A program made the position numbers and the translations under genes. From positions 7,192,001 through 7,256,000 of the forward strand of contig NC_003281.10 in assembly GCF_000002985.6 (NCBI RefSeq): a stretch of 64,000 nucleotides of DNA. The letters are read 5' to 3'. Below the pieces are notes generated by a model. It was given only the letters and a program-made list of their open reading frames with translations. It had not been told where the DNA came from and made no database searches. Positions 39,173 to 51,362 of this stretch are shown here, one piece after another. The stretch is from Caenorhabditis elegans (lineage: Eukaryota > Nematoda > Chromadorea > Rhabditida > Rhabditidae). The first letter of the stretch is position 1; every line of letters starts with the position of its first letter.

Positions 39173-40882
39173 TTAATTTATAGTAAACATTTGAAATTCT
39201 CGTGGCTTTCGTTGCCAAATTCCGAGATCCTTCTGTCGCAGCCAGGTAATGAACGACTTTTTTGCAGCAGCGTATTCTTGAGATCCAGCTTTGAGTTCTT
39301 CGTATGAGATTGGATAATCCACAGAAGTCTTTGTCAACGTGCAGATCTGAAATAGAAGGAATTGTTGAGTTTCACACTCAAAACATCAAGAAAATTATTT
39401 TTATTTTCCCCCAGCTTACAGTAATCATCAGTTCTGCCATATTTTTTTTACACAATCTGGATGGAGTCGTGATGTCAGCCCCGCTCATATCCTTATCATG
39501 AACCATTCCATCCGATGTTCGTACAACTTCTGTATTTCCATCAGCCAAGTTCCAATTCATCGAACTAATCGTGGATCGTGCTGCTGCAGAAGTTGATTGC
39601 TCAGTATCTTCCACTTGACACTCTCCGATTTCCACGTCTTGAACATGGAATGGAGCTGGAGGTTTGAAGGTGGCTGCTCTGCTGTAAACTGCTTTACGGA
39701 GACGATCTGCATTGTTCAACTCGGCAACGGCGATTGACGAGTAATAGATCTGAAAATCAAGATCTCATGTTATACTAATCAGGTTAAACTAACTGGATCG
39801 ATGAAATGTGATAATATTGCTCCTTGGACACCCAGTACATTTGCTCGAAGCAATTTATCAGAGCAAGACATTGTCCTCATTCGTTCTCCCATCATGATTC
39901 CATCAAATGTTTGTGGAGCTTCAAACTCAGAAGCACCACCGAGCACTGTGCCCATACCTTTATCAATTTTGAATCGAAGACGAGAAGAATTTTGAAGGTC
40001 ATCTGATGTTCCGGGTTTTAGCTTTTTCTGAAAATAATTCAAATGAAGAATTTACAAAAATTAATACTTGAAAAGTTACATCTATTCTCGCAACTCCACA
40101 TGGTGCGGTGTTTATGAATAAATGGAAAGAAATTCCTGGCTTCAGCACCAATGCGTTCTTTCCTTTTGTAAAAATTGAATTGGGTGGCTCTGTAGAGAAC
40201 TTTAGAACTTCGGAATACAAAAATCTCAGAAGGCCTCTTCTTGCGAGAATTTCAGCATGACAATCTATGAGAGCTGTTCCATCGTTTACAATTTTGTCTC
40301 CGCGTAATCCCTTGTTTCCAGTGGAGAGAGCAATGATTTGGAGGTTTCCATTGATTTTCAGGAAAACAGAAGCGATCACTTTTTCGAATCCATAGATTAA
40401 GGCGTTGTTCTTACAAAGTCTAAAATGATAATAAAAGGGATACATTCACTATGAATTATTTTTTCCACTGACTCATAAAATTTCGCGTATGTATGTTCTC
40501 TGAGCATCTCGAAAAATGTGGTTTTCTCCTCAAATTTGACAGCAGGCACAACGTATTCGCTAACATGCTTGAGCACGACTTCCAGTCCTTTCAATGAGCA
40601 CGACACCTTTGCCTCTTTCTTTTTGGATTTTACATTTCCCTCGATTCGTTCTCCATTTAAAATTACAACACATATAAATTTCATGGATCCGTTCGGTTGG
40701 TTTCTGTTATAGAAATCAAAAACTGGAGTGTTGCCTGTCATATGAACATAAAGCTCTGAGAATAATGACATTGGATTCTTTCCGCTTCTTTCCACAGTTT
40801 CCTTCACAAAGTCGGGAATATTGTCATCCAAATCCATTTTCTCTGACTTTAACTCAACTTCCATACCTTCTTCGACGGACAT
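39173..40882 (-). CDS. adr-2: Double-stranded RNA adenosine deaminase ADR-2
   Basis: Five exons (40882-40473, 40419-40080, 40027-39794, 39749-39420, 39346-39173) encode 495 aa. A single dsRNA-binding domain occupies about residues 30-105 ([40 protein letters not shown]). The deaminase domain starts near 138. HAE at 191-193 supplies a zinc ligand and the proton-shuttle Glu, PCG at 243-245 and the later MSCSDKL supply the zinc cysteines. Gly184 lies in [12 protein letters not shown]; published work uses a G184R form as deaminase-dead, which agrees with this numbering. ADR-2 is the catalytically active worm ADAR and converts A to I in duplex RNA, helped by ADR-1. The ATG follows ATTCAG directly. 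Confidence 0.96.
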
Positions 40883-41201
40883 CTGAATTACGAATAATTT
40901 TTGGAACAAAAAGTCCACATGAGGAAATGTGTAACAGTTTTACCTTGAGATATCGAAAAAACAATAGAGCAACATCGACTAGTGAACGATATTTAAGAAA
41001 AACATAGAGAAAACATAAAAGTATATAACATATTTTGTTTTTCATCTACAATTCGGAAGTTATCAGAAAAGGGGAACAAATACTAAAACCTCAAAATTAA
41101 AAATAAATCATCTGACAACAGAAAACGGAAAAGCGAAAAAGCTACGAAAAAATCAGGTATTTTAAAATGTTCTCTTCTCATTTCCCACAATTCGTATTAT
41201 C
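40883..41201. other. Intercistronic spacer in front of adr-2
   Basis: About 320 bp between the NDUFS8 stop and the adr-2 start. No ORF or RNA gene seen. Confidence 0.5.
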
Positions 41202-42181
<980 letters not shown>

Positions 42182-42629
42182 TTTGACAGCGTGGTTAAGT
42201 TACTGAAAAACGTATTATTGATAGACTACATTTAATTTAATTGGAATGAAGTGTTTATAATAGAAAAACATTGATAAATATAAAATTGAACACGAAAAAA
42301 TATTAAAAAAGCGAGAAAGACGCAAACATGTCCTGCAGGTGCACGAGAAACGCGCCAACGATGAACCAAGGGCGCAACTTCTGCGTTCCAACAAAGTTTA
42401 ATTCCCAAATATCTATTTAAATACTTTTAGCCTTTCAATTTATATATTTTATATTGTTATTATGTTTAAATATTTGTCAAATAACATAATTTTATCGTTT
42501 AGTGTTTCTAAGCACGCTTATTGTCACAATAATTTTACTTTAATGCTTTGTTTCTTGAGAAATTAGGAAAACTGTTCTCAAGTTTGCTTCCGAATATTTG
42601 TTTCTCAATTTACTTCTCATAAATATATA
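42182..42629. other. Divergent promoter side of the NDUFS8 gene
   Basis: About 450 bp with no coding potential seen; a GC-richer patch around 42310-42390 lies immediately upstream of the operon start and is the likely promoter. Confidence 0.4.
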
Positions 42630-43949
42630 TTCTCGGGTCGCTGCGCTCCCCCGAGAAAAGGTTTTCCCTTGTTCCTAGCTCCGTTCGAGAGAAATGAGGT
42701 ACGAGAAAAGGAGGAAATTGAGTTACAGAATTTATGGGCTTTGCGTGTGGTACAGGTCGTGACAAAAGTAGAAAATTAGGGGCAGTTGGGCGCCAGGCGC
42801 CCAACTTGAACGATATGAGGGCCACGAACGGTATAAATTGGGGAAATTTAATGTGCTGACGCCGTCGTGAAGAGCCCGATCGTTCGATGTTGCCGACATG
42901 ATGTTGACTGTGCAGGAGCTGCTGGTGTTGCTGATGGAGCCGACTGTGCTGAAGTACGTGCTGCAAAAACGAAAAAGGACGGACCGAAAGTACTTATTAT
43001 TGGTTAAGGTGGCAAAAGAGGTAAAATGGTAAACCAACGTGAATCGATAATCCTGGCAACTCCTGTAGATCTGATACTTGAAGCTCGTCTGCTGCCCAAA
43101 CAAGGATCGTCGCTTCTCAACCCTCTGTTTTCGCGTTCCACCCACGTGCGAACAATCCGAAATTTCCCTAAATCCTTGACAAGAGCCCGCGAGATCTTTC
43201 ACTGCCGCTCTCCGTTATGTCTCCTGAATACCTAAAAATGGCGAACTGATCTGAAAACAAATTATGTTAATTAGGATAGTTTATAGTTTGGGGATTATGG
43301 CCGTTTCCCATTTAAAAGACCCCGAAAAAGAACTACCTGTAGTCTGTTATGAAGTAATCTCGCGACTCGTGGCCGACCGCGGTTTTCTCCACTCCGTTAG
43401 TTATCCTTTCCTTATCCAGGTCTTATCCGAAACTTGAAAACTTGTTCTTGTTGGCTCGCTGGATTCCTTCCCTGCCGTTCCAATGTCACCCTTGATACCT
43501 CTAGGGAATTTCCTGTAAACCTTCAACGCCTGCAAATCGCCAAAATTAACCTTTAGGGATATCAATTTTTGGTCGCTATTAAAAAATTTTTAAACCTTTC
43601 CTGCCACCGCCAAAAAAGACTGACAGATTACTCCTGCAATTATTTCGGAGGAATCCTGCCTGTCTACTCTGGTGGAATTGCGGAATTTTAAGAATAAGTT
43701 ACCTGTCCTCGTGTTTGTCAACCTACCCACAATAGCTCGGTGTTAGAACCGCCGCTAGAATAGTGAATATAGAGTAGCAAAAATATCAGTCGAGGGGTGG
43801 GCGGGCGGGAACTCACACGTAGAATGAGGAGAAACAGGCGCCGGAGCCCGCGGGGCGCTTGTCGCGGCGAGACCCGTGCCGGAGGAAAATGCCTGCGCCT
43901 TTAGTTTGCTACTGTCTCTCTCACTCCGCTGTCACGGGAAAACATCCCA
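42630..43949. mobile_element. Repeat element 1 of a head-to-tail pair (non-coding, unclassified)
   Basis: Bounded by block A (42630-42756) and block B (43811-43949). Block A opens with an 8-bp stem, TTCTCGGG and CCCGAGAA, around a 12-base loop. Block B ends in CACGGGAAAACATCCCA. GC content is clearly above the surroundings. No ORF with a recognisable domain was found; a GGGCGCCAGGCGCCC palindrome lies at about 42788. Termini are not simple inverted repeats. A terminal hairpin and absence of coding sequence would suit a non-autonomous Helitron, but I cannot confirm the canonical ends. Confidence 0.6.
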
Positions 43950-44700
43950 TTCTCGGGTCGCTGCGCTCCCCCGAGAAAAGGTTTTCCCTTGTTCCTAGCT
44001 CCGTTCGAGAGAAATGAGGTACGAGAAAAGGAGGAAATTGAGTTACAGAATTTATGGGCTTTGCGTGTGGTACAGGGTAGAACAAGAAAAGCCTCGGGGC
44101 TATAAGTGACCGTGTGGTTTCAACTAAAAAATTCTAATGAAGCCTCTGTCAACCGATAACGCAAGTCGCCCATTACCGAAAAAATTTTTGAAAAACTAAA
44201 TTATCTTACTCGCCAGTCTCGGCCAGAATGTTTTTATATCGAAGTGTATTGTTTACCTAGTAGACTCTAACCTGGAAGTCGTTCTAAACTTCGTTCTCCT
44301 GTGTTATTCCGTAAGGTATCGTCTGATTTGCACCTCGATGGTTGTCATATCGATAAAGCCAGTATTATTCTCGCCTGATAAACCTCCTCGCTCGGAACCC
44401 TGATTGTCCGAATCGAATCATAGTTCGCCAAAAACCGGTAAAAAAGAGCGTTTAATCCAGCATCAGGCAAATTTCTACTGTTTCTACATATTCGTAATAT
44501 TTGAGGACCCGGAACGTGTGTAGGACCTCCTGTACTCCGTGATCAGAAAAACTACCAAGGGAACATTATATTACTGAAAAACTACCCGAAAAAGCAGAAA
44601 ATTTCGTTGACTCTGTCGATAGATAGAATAATCTATGGGTAAAAATCCTTCTAATTGAAAAGACACTGTAAAACGATTGTTTCGTTCTGGGAAAGGCGAT

Positions 44701-44717
44701 GGGGGGGGGGGGGGGGG
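44701..44717. repeat. Mononucleotide run of 17 G
   Basis: Uninterrupted G17 between GAT and TTTCCCC. Long G tracts form quadruplexes, and in C. elegans such tracts are the sites deleted in dog-1 (FANCJ helicase) mutants. Confidence 0.95.
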
Positions 44718-45037
44718 TTTCCCCGGAACCCCGCTACACTAATCGGCTATTATCTTGAAAACCAGTTATGGTATAATTGAGAAGAACGAACATTATCTCA
44801 AAAAACTCCGAACTCTCGTTTTCCTCAGCGGGCAAAACAGACGATAACTAGCTATCCTCTGTTCAGAACTCGAACAAAATTTCTCTCGACCCAAAACTGA
44901 GAAGGTCGTCCTTCCCGCGACAGAAAATTGTCGTACGTCTGGCTTTCCTAGGTAGAACTGTCGGGAAAAAGCACACGATACTCTACCCCGCGCTAAATTA
45001 TACACTTTCCTCTGCAGAAACTGCTACAAATTCTATA

Positions 45038-45290
45038 TTTTCTCGACGGAGGCCGTCGGACATCACACTTTCCTCGACAGAAGCTGTCGGACATCACGCT
45101 TTCCTCGACAGAAGCTGTCGGACATCACGCTTTCCTCGACAGAAGCTGTCGGACCTCACACTTTCATCGACAGAAGCTGCCGGAACTATTACCTTCTCCG
45201 ACCGATGCTGTCGGACCTCATTCTCACCTTGCCAGAAGCTGTCGAATATATAAACCTTCTTCGACGGAGGTTGTCGAAAAACTCCACATT
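45038..45290. repeat. 31-bp minisatellite with a hairpin in every unit
   Basis: About eight units with period near 31 bp. The core CGACAGAAGCTGTCG is a palindrome that would fold (CGACAG/CTGTCG). The three central units (about 45068-45160) are nearly identical, the outer ones diverge but keep compensating changes such as CGACGGAGGCCGTCG. Confidence 0.85.
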
Positions 45291-46203
45291 AAAACTGACC
45301 GGAGACCAAAAATAATTTTATAAAACCGCACCCCGCCTCGACGTTTCTTTTACCTTGATTTTGTCAAAAAGGGAATACAATTCATTCTAAAATTAGGTAA
45401 CGATATCGATATCTGACGAGGCGATGCGAAGTTTTTAAACAACTGAAACTAAGCTGCTGGAGACTGAAATCACCTGTCCAGACCATGGGCCGGTTATACA
45501 CTACTTACTCTTTTAATAACCCAAATATGCCGAGATTGATTATTTACGTAGAGAAATTTAAACGGAATGTGCGAGATCAATAGCAAGCAATTTGACGAAA
45601 AACGAGCGGTTTACAAAGATATGTTATTTGAAAAAGCGACTCGAATCTAGGCTTAAAATATTTTGAGAAGGAGAGGAAAAGGATAACACATTGAGACGAA
45701 AGCAAGAGATAAACCAAGATCTACCAAAAACGGAAAACCAATTTCCGACTATCCGCCGGACTTATAGCCGAAAAGAATAATTTAAGTTTAATAACAGCGA
45801 ACGATCGGAGAGAAAGGAGAAAATTCAAATAATCCAGGTCTGAAAACACAAATCTGTTACGAAAAACGCTCTCGAAAACATTCACGCCAATACTCATACT
45901 AAGCTATCTGTTTATCACACACATAAGCGCTAACTATTGCCTAAATGACGAAAAATATTTACAAAAATCACTAAACAACCCCTAATTAATGAAAAAATGG
46001 CAAAAATTCGCAAAAAAATCGCAAAAAACGCATAACATCGATAAAAAACACGACCTCTACGCTACTCACACGTAGAATGAGGAGAAACAGGCGCCGGAGC
46101 GCCGCGGGGCGCTTGTCGCGGCGAGACCCGTGCCGGAGGAAAATGCCTGCGCCTTTAGTTTGCTACTGTTTCTCTCACTCCGCTGTCACGGGAAAACATC
46201 CCA

Positions 46204-47037
46204 GAACTTTCACATAGTTTTTTTCGAATATGCCTTACATTTTTCACAGCAACGAAAAAGAAATAGAAACAACTTATAAGCGTGAATTATTGGAGGATAA
46301 CTCACGTTTGATCAAAAATATTAAATTAAAAAGTAACAGCTTAACGTAGACGTTGCGATTTCCAATTCTATGTTTCCTTCTGACTTGTTCAAAATTTAAT
46401 CGGCAAGCATTTTATATATGTAGAATCGTCAATTTAATAAATTTTACTTCGTCTCTTTCAAAACTGCAAGCTGTGAGGAAGTTAAAATTCTTTAATTTGA
46501 TATATTTCCCCCACCTCAAAAACTTCATTTGACCACTGTGTTTGCGGATAGTTCTCCTGACATTCCTGTTCTCTTCAGTGTCGATTTGGAAGTCGGAAGC
46601 CTAGCCTCGCCCTCTCGTTGTCCGTCTTCTCCCTTTTCACGCGGTAAATTTGTTTCATCCATTCATTCCGCTACCTTGTTTGTCTTCTTCTCTTCATTTT
46701 TATTCACTATAGTTCCTTGTTCAAGTCGGAGCTTGGTGTTTCTGACTAAAAAGTTAAAAATATATGTTCTAATCTATTTTTATTAATCAAAAAATGGGCT
46801 TGGTCCCATAATTGATATTCATATTTTGTTGGACAACCTATTTCCCAAAAATTACACTCCTAAATTGTCAATCCAAATATCACGAAATATTATTGTACAT
46901 AGTTTCCGTTGCTTTCCTCATACTCATTCTCACAACAACAATTCGCAATATTTCGCAATCACTCATCCTTCCTCTGTTTTTTCAATTTAAATGGCTACAA
47001 AGTTAATAAAAAATACTGATTTTCAGTTTGGGAAGTA
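46204..47037. other. pars-1 upstream region
   Basis: About 830 bp of AT-rich sequence between element 2 and pars-1. No gene supported; small plus-strand ORFs lack codon bias and splice context. Confidence 0.5.
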
Positions 47038-49101
47038 ATGTCGACGAAAGAAGAAATTACAAAAGAGATCGAGGAGCAAGGAGCCGAAGTCCGCCGTGTG
47101 AAAGGTGACAAGAACTCCACAGAGGTTTGTCGTTTAAAAAAAATAGGAAAATAGTTATAAAAAATACTAATTAAATTTGAATCAAAAGTTTAATTCGAAA
47201 TTCAATTGATACGTACTTTTAAATATTTTTCAAGGAAGCAAAAAAAGAAGCAATCGACAAGCTTCTTGCTCTGAAGCTTACTTACAAGGAGGTTACCGGA
47301 CAAGAGTACGCAGCTCCAAATGCTCGTCAATCCAAACCAAAGAAGGAAGAGAAACCAAAACAACAGCCAAAGCAACAAGAAAAGAAACAAGATGGAAAGA
47401 AGCAGACATTGTTAGGAGTTGGAACCAAGAAAGATGATAACTATTCGGAATGGTACAGTGAAGTTATCACTAAGGCAGAAATGATCGAATACTATGATGT
47501 ATCTGGTTGCTATGTTCTTAGACCATGGTCATTTGCAGTTTGGGAATCTATTCAAGAATGGTTTGATTCTGGAATTAAGAAATTAGGAGTGAAGAACTGC
47601 TACTTCCCAATGTTCGTATCAAATGCTGCCCTCGAACGCGAAAAGACTCATATTGCTGATTTTGCCCCAGAAGTTGCTTGGGTTACTCGTGCTGGAAACT
47701 CTGAAATGGCCGAACCAATCGCTATTCGCCCAACTTCAGAGACAGTTATGTACCCATCTTACAAGAAATGGGTTCAATCTCATCGCGATCTTCCAATCAA
47801 GTTGAACCAATGGTGCAATGTTGTTGTAAGTATTGATTTTTTAATTGAAATTAGTTAAAAATTTTTATAAATTTCTGTTGAATTTCTCCTAGCTGTCTTG
47901 CTCCACTGCAAAAATATTATCATAATACTTTTTTCCTTTACAGCGATGGGAGTTCAAGCATCCAACACCATTCCTTCGTACTCGTGAATTTCTCTGGCAA
48001 GAGGGACATACGGCTTTTGCCAACCCAGCAGACGCTGAAAAAGAGGTTTTCCAAATCCTTGATCTCTACGCAGGAGTCTACACTGATTTGCTCGCTATCC
48101 CAGTTGTGAAGGGACGAAAGAGTGAGAAGGAAAAGTTTGCTGGAGGAGATTTTACGACGACAGTCGAAGCATACGTGGCATGCAATGGTAGAGGAATCCA
48201 AGGAGCAACTTCTCACCATCTCGGACAAAATTTCTCCAAGATGTTTGATATTTCGTACGAGGATCCAGCGAAGGAAGGAGAACGAGCATTCGCTTGGCAA
48301 AATTCGTGGGGTCTTTCCACTCGTACCATTGGTGCAATGGTAATGATTCACGGAGATGACAAGGGATTAGTACTTCCACCAAGAGTTGCCGCTGTTCAAG
48401 TTATTGTTGTTCCAGTTGGATTCAAGACTGAGAACAAGCAATCGCTTTTCGATGCTGTTGATAAGGTTACCAAGGATTTGGTCGCGGATGGAGTAAAGGC
48501 TGAGCACGATTTGAGGTTTGAAATTAATAATGAATGCAGTTATGTACGTTTTTAATTACAGAGAAAACTACAATGCTGGCTGGAAGTTCAATCATTGGGA
48601 ATTGAAAGGAGTCCCAATCCGTTTTGAGGTCGGACCAAATGATTTGGCAAAGAACCAGGTAACCGCTGTAATCCGTCACAACGGAGAGAAGAAACAACTT
48701 TCCCTGGAAGGACTGTCTAAAACTGTCAAATCTCTTCTTGATGAAATTCATACTGCTATGTACAATAAGTTGGTTAAAATTTTTAAAAGTTGAAATAAAT
48801 TCCATACTTCAGGGTACTCGCTCAACGTGACTCTCACCTGAAGAGCACCACGTGCATCGAAGAATTCAAGAAGCTTCTTGACGAGAAGTGCATTATACTG
48901 TCCCCATTCTGTGGTCGTCCAGACTGTGAAGAGGAAATCAAGAAGGCATCAACAAGAGAAGACGGAGAAGGCGCACAGATGGGAGCCAAGACGTTATGTA
49001 TTCCATTGGATCAACCAAAACAAGAACTTCCATCAAAATGTCTTTTCCCATCATGCACATACAATGCCAAGGCTTTCGCTCTGTTTGGAAGAAGTTATTA
49101 A
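47038..49101 (+). CDS. pars-1: Prolyl-tRNA synthetase, cytoplasmic, with WHEP domain
   Basis: Five exons (47038-47124, 47235-47825, 47944-48515, 48562-48768, 48813-49101) encode 581 aa. Residues about 5-60 form a WHEP helix-turn-helix domain ([20 protein letters not shown], then [19 protein letters not shown]), followed by a Lys/Gln-rich linker and the class II core: motif 2 region [20 protein letters not shown] and [14 protein letters not shown], motif 3 region including [20 protein letters not shown]. The C-terminal zinc-binding domain carries CGRPDC and CLFPSC. In most animals this half is fused to GluRS as EPRS; here it stands alone, as known for nematodes. The enzyme charges tRNA-Pro in the cytosol. 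A TTTTCAG acceptor lies 12 nt before the ATG. Confidence 0.96.
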
Positions 49102-49389
49102 TTTTCACGTCTACGTCCCTAATAACTAAATATTCAGAAGCATAGTATTTATTCGTTGTCCTCTGTTTTTGCTATTTATTTTTTTTGGTGATTGTTTCAT
49201 TTGTCTTCATACATCCTACTATTGCTCGTTTTTTTCATTTGTTCTGAATATCATTAAAAATAAAAATTAAAAATAAAATTAACAGAAAAAAAAGAACGTG
49301 GTGCCCTACATTGCGTGGTGGTATGTGGCAATGGGGTCAGGGGTGGGGAATGATGGAAAGAACATTTACACTTTTAGTTTTTTATATTA

Positions 49390-50900
49390 ATGTCGTCATC
49401 CAGTGAATCCGATTCCGAAGGAGAACGGTAACATCATTTAACTTTAGATTTCCAGATATTTTCAGCGGTCTTAAATTTCAGAAAACTTCCTTTGTCGTAT
49501 CGTAGAAAAAGACGACGTGATTCGAGTTCAACAACCAACTCCGAAGTATCCGATAATGATAGAAAAAAACGGCAAAACGAGAAGCGGAGAAGCCGTGAGT
49601 CATCCAAGATGAAGCATCAAAAAACGGCGAAACGGGACAAACCAATGTGGAAAGAGGAAGGAGAAATTTCATGGTGAGCACAGTTTTCATTGCATTAGAA
49701 GATTTCTTTCATTTTCAGTGACAGTGAGAGTGACGTCTGTAATTCCTCGAGTAGCAACAACCGGAGCCGCTGTCGTGATCGGCGAAGAAGAACTGATTAC
49801 GGAAGAAGACGTCACAGAAATTCAGATTCTAGATCTCATGAGAGATGGAGTACTAGAAGAAGACAGACAACTCCAGAGGGAAATTTCAGATGTGATGAGT
49901 GTGGATGTAACCACTACACTTTGAAGGTAATTGACTATGGACACAAAAGTGCAAGCTTCTGACGTAATAGATGAAATAAGCATTATTGCATTGGTGACTC
50001 GGTTTGCAACAATATCACACAGTCGCAAAGTTTGCGATTTTCGCGCGAAGAATACGGTGCTCGGTCTCTATGCGACTGTTTTTGTTAAATTTTTTAAAAA
50101 GCGTGCGCCTTTGAAGAGTACTGTAATTTCAAAATTTTATTCTGCGGAATTTTCAGGAGTTTTTAAGAATAATTTTTCTCCAGATCTTTTGAGAGTTCTG
50201 GGGTTTATGGTTATATTTATTTTTTAAATATACTTCTATTGAAAAACTATCGTTTTAAATTCCGCAGAAACTAGATTTGGAAATTACAGTACTCTTTAAA
50301 GACGCGCGCCTTTTTGTATTGAGCAAAAATAAATGTCGTCTCGAGACCAGGAACCGTATTTTTGTGCAATAGTCGCAAAATTTCGCGTCTGTGTAATAGA
50401 AAGGTTTGAGTTTAATGGAATAACTCACTTTTGCTCAAAATTTCATATATTAAATTAGTAAACACCTCTGCAGCTTGACACCGACTGGCACACACAAAAT
50501 ATTAAACTTTCAGGGTCTAATCCATCACGAAATGAACGACCACAACCTCAATGCAAAATGTCATTTATGCCAGAAATCTTTCGAGAATAAGAAGACATTC
50601 CGTGAACACTGTGAATTGGATCACACACCGGAAGTGGTATGACAGTATTCATTAACAGATTCAATTTGAAATATTAATTTTAGGTTAGATGTGTATTCTG
50701 CAAAAGCTCATTCGATCAGCCACTGGAAATGAACGATGAACAATGGGCACACTTTTTCGCTCATATTTATGGGGTTAGTAATTCACCATTCGAATCTAGA
50801 AGTCGATTCTCCTGACTGACATTTTTAAAACCATTTTTTCCAGGAAATCCTCTACTCCCGCCTTGCCGACTACGAGGATCGTGCTTTGAACACTGCATGA
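49390..50900 (+). CDS. C2H2 zinc-finger protein with Arg/Ser-rich N terminus
   Basis: Six exons (49390-49427, 49482-49673, 49719-49926, 50514-50636, 50684-50773, 50844-50900) encode 235 aa. Residues 1-130 are almost entirely Ser, Arg, Lys, Asp and Glu (MSSSSESDSEGER and many RR/RS pairs), as in nuclear RNA-associated proteins. The second half has three Cys pairs: CDECGCNHYTLKGLIHHEMN, CHLCQKSFENKKTFREHCEL with DH, and CVFCKSSFDQP ending in AHFFAHIYG. These look like consecutive C2H2-type fingers. The gene starts about 290 bp after pars-1 on the same strand and could share its transcript, though the acceptor before the ATG (TTTTAG, then a T-rich stretch) is weak. Intron 3 holds a foldback repeat. 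Exact function unknown. Confidence 0.82.
50025..50395. repeat. Foldback DNA repeat in intron 3 of the C2H2 gene
   Basis: ATACGGTGCTCGGTCTC and GTGCGCCTTTGAAGAGTACT on the left arm. TACAGTACTCTTTAAAGACG and GTCTCGAGACCAGGAACCGT on the right. About 370 bp with a longer unpaired centre than its relatives. Confidence 0.7.
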
Positions 50901-51362
50901 ATTATATATTTGATTCGATGGTTAGCTTAATAAAGAATTTTTCTGTTGTACTTCAACCTTTTTCTGAAATAGGAAATAATCACAAGTTGTCTGAAAAATG
51001 TGATCAGCTATCCAGATCAAACAGTGAAAATGTTGTCTGCAATGATTCATAGCTGAACATCTGAACTCTTAAATTTTCAGCGAATCATGATTTGCATTGT
51101 GATATATTATTCTTATGGTTGCAAAAGAAAAAAGATTACGAAAATATCTTGTGACAGAGTAAGAAACCATTGAAATTTAATTAATCACCGTGGAGACAGG
51201 TGTGCACTCTGCTCTTATTATATTATCAAAACGAGAAACGCGTGAGCAAGAAGTGGGCGTGACTTGGTAGAAAGGTACTTAATCGAGATGTTGAGCCAAC
51301 TTTCGAGATTATTCTAAAAGTTTCCATATCAATAAACTTTTTTGGAAATTTCATCTTGCAAG
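50901..51362. other. Spacer between the C2H2 gene and the MSP-domain gene
   Basis: Contains the C2H2 gene 3' UTR (AATAAA near 50930) and the likely promoter of the next gene. No ORF or RNA gene recognised. Confidence 0.5.

Larger units (their letters stand above)
43950..46203. mobile_element. Repeat element 2 of the head-to-tail pair, carries G17 and a hairpin minisatellite
   Basis: Starts with a perfect 127-bp copy of block A (43950-44076) directly after block B of element 1, and ends with a second block B (46064-46203) that differs at only a few bases. The interior (about 2 kb) is different from that of element 1. It contains a run of 17 G at 44701-44717 and the 31-bp minisatellite at about 45038-45290. 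No convincing protein-coding region. Confidence 0.6.

Noticed and set aside
42610-43202. Minus-strand ORFs of 118 and 156 codons in element 1
   Set aside because: Overlap each other in different frames across the repeat blocks, no domain or codon bias.
45038-45290. CRISPR-like array (31-bp repeats)
   Set aside because: Units are contiguous with no unique spacers, and this is a eukaryotic nuclear sequence.
42630-46203. LTR retrotransposon or old viral insertion
   Set aside because: End blocks A and B differ from each other, interiors lack reverse transcriptase, integrase or capsid-like ORFs.
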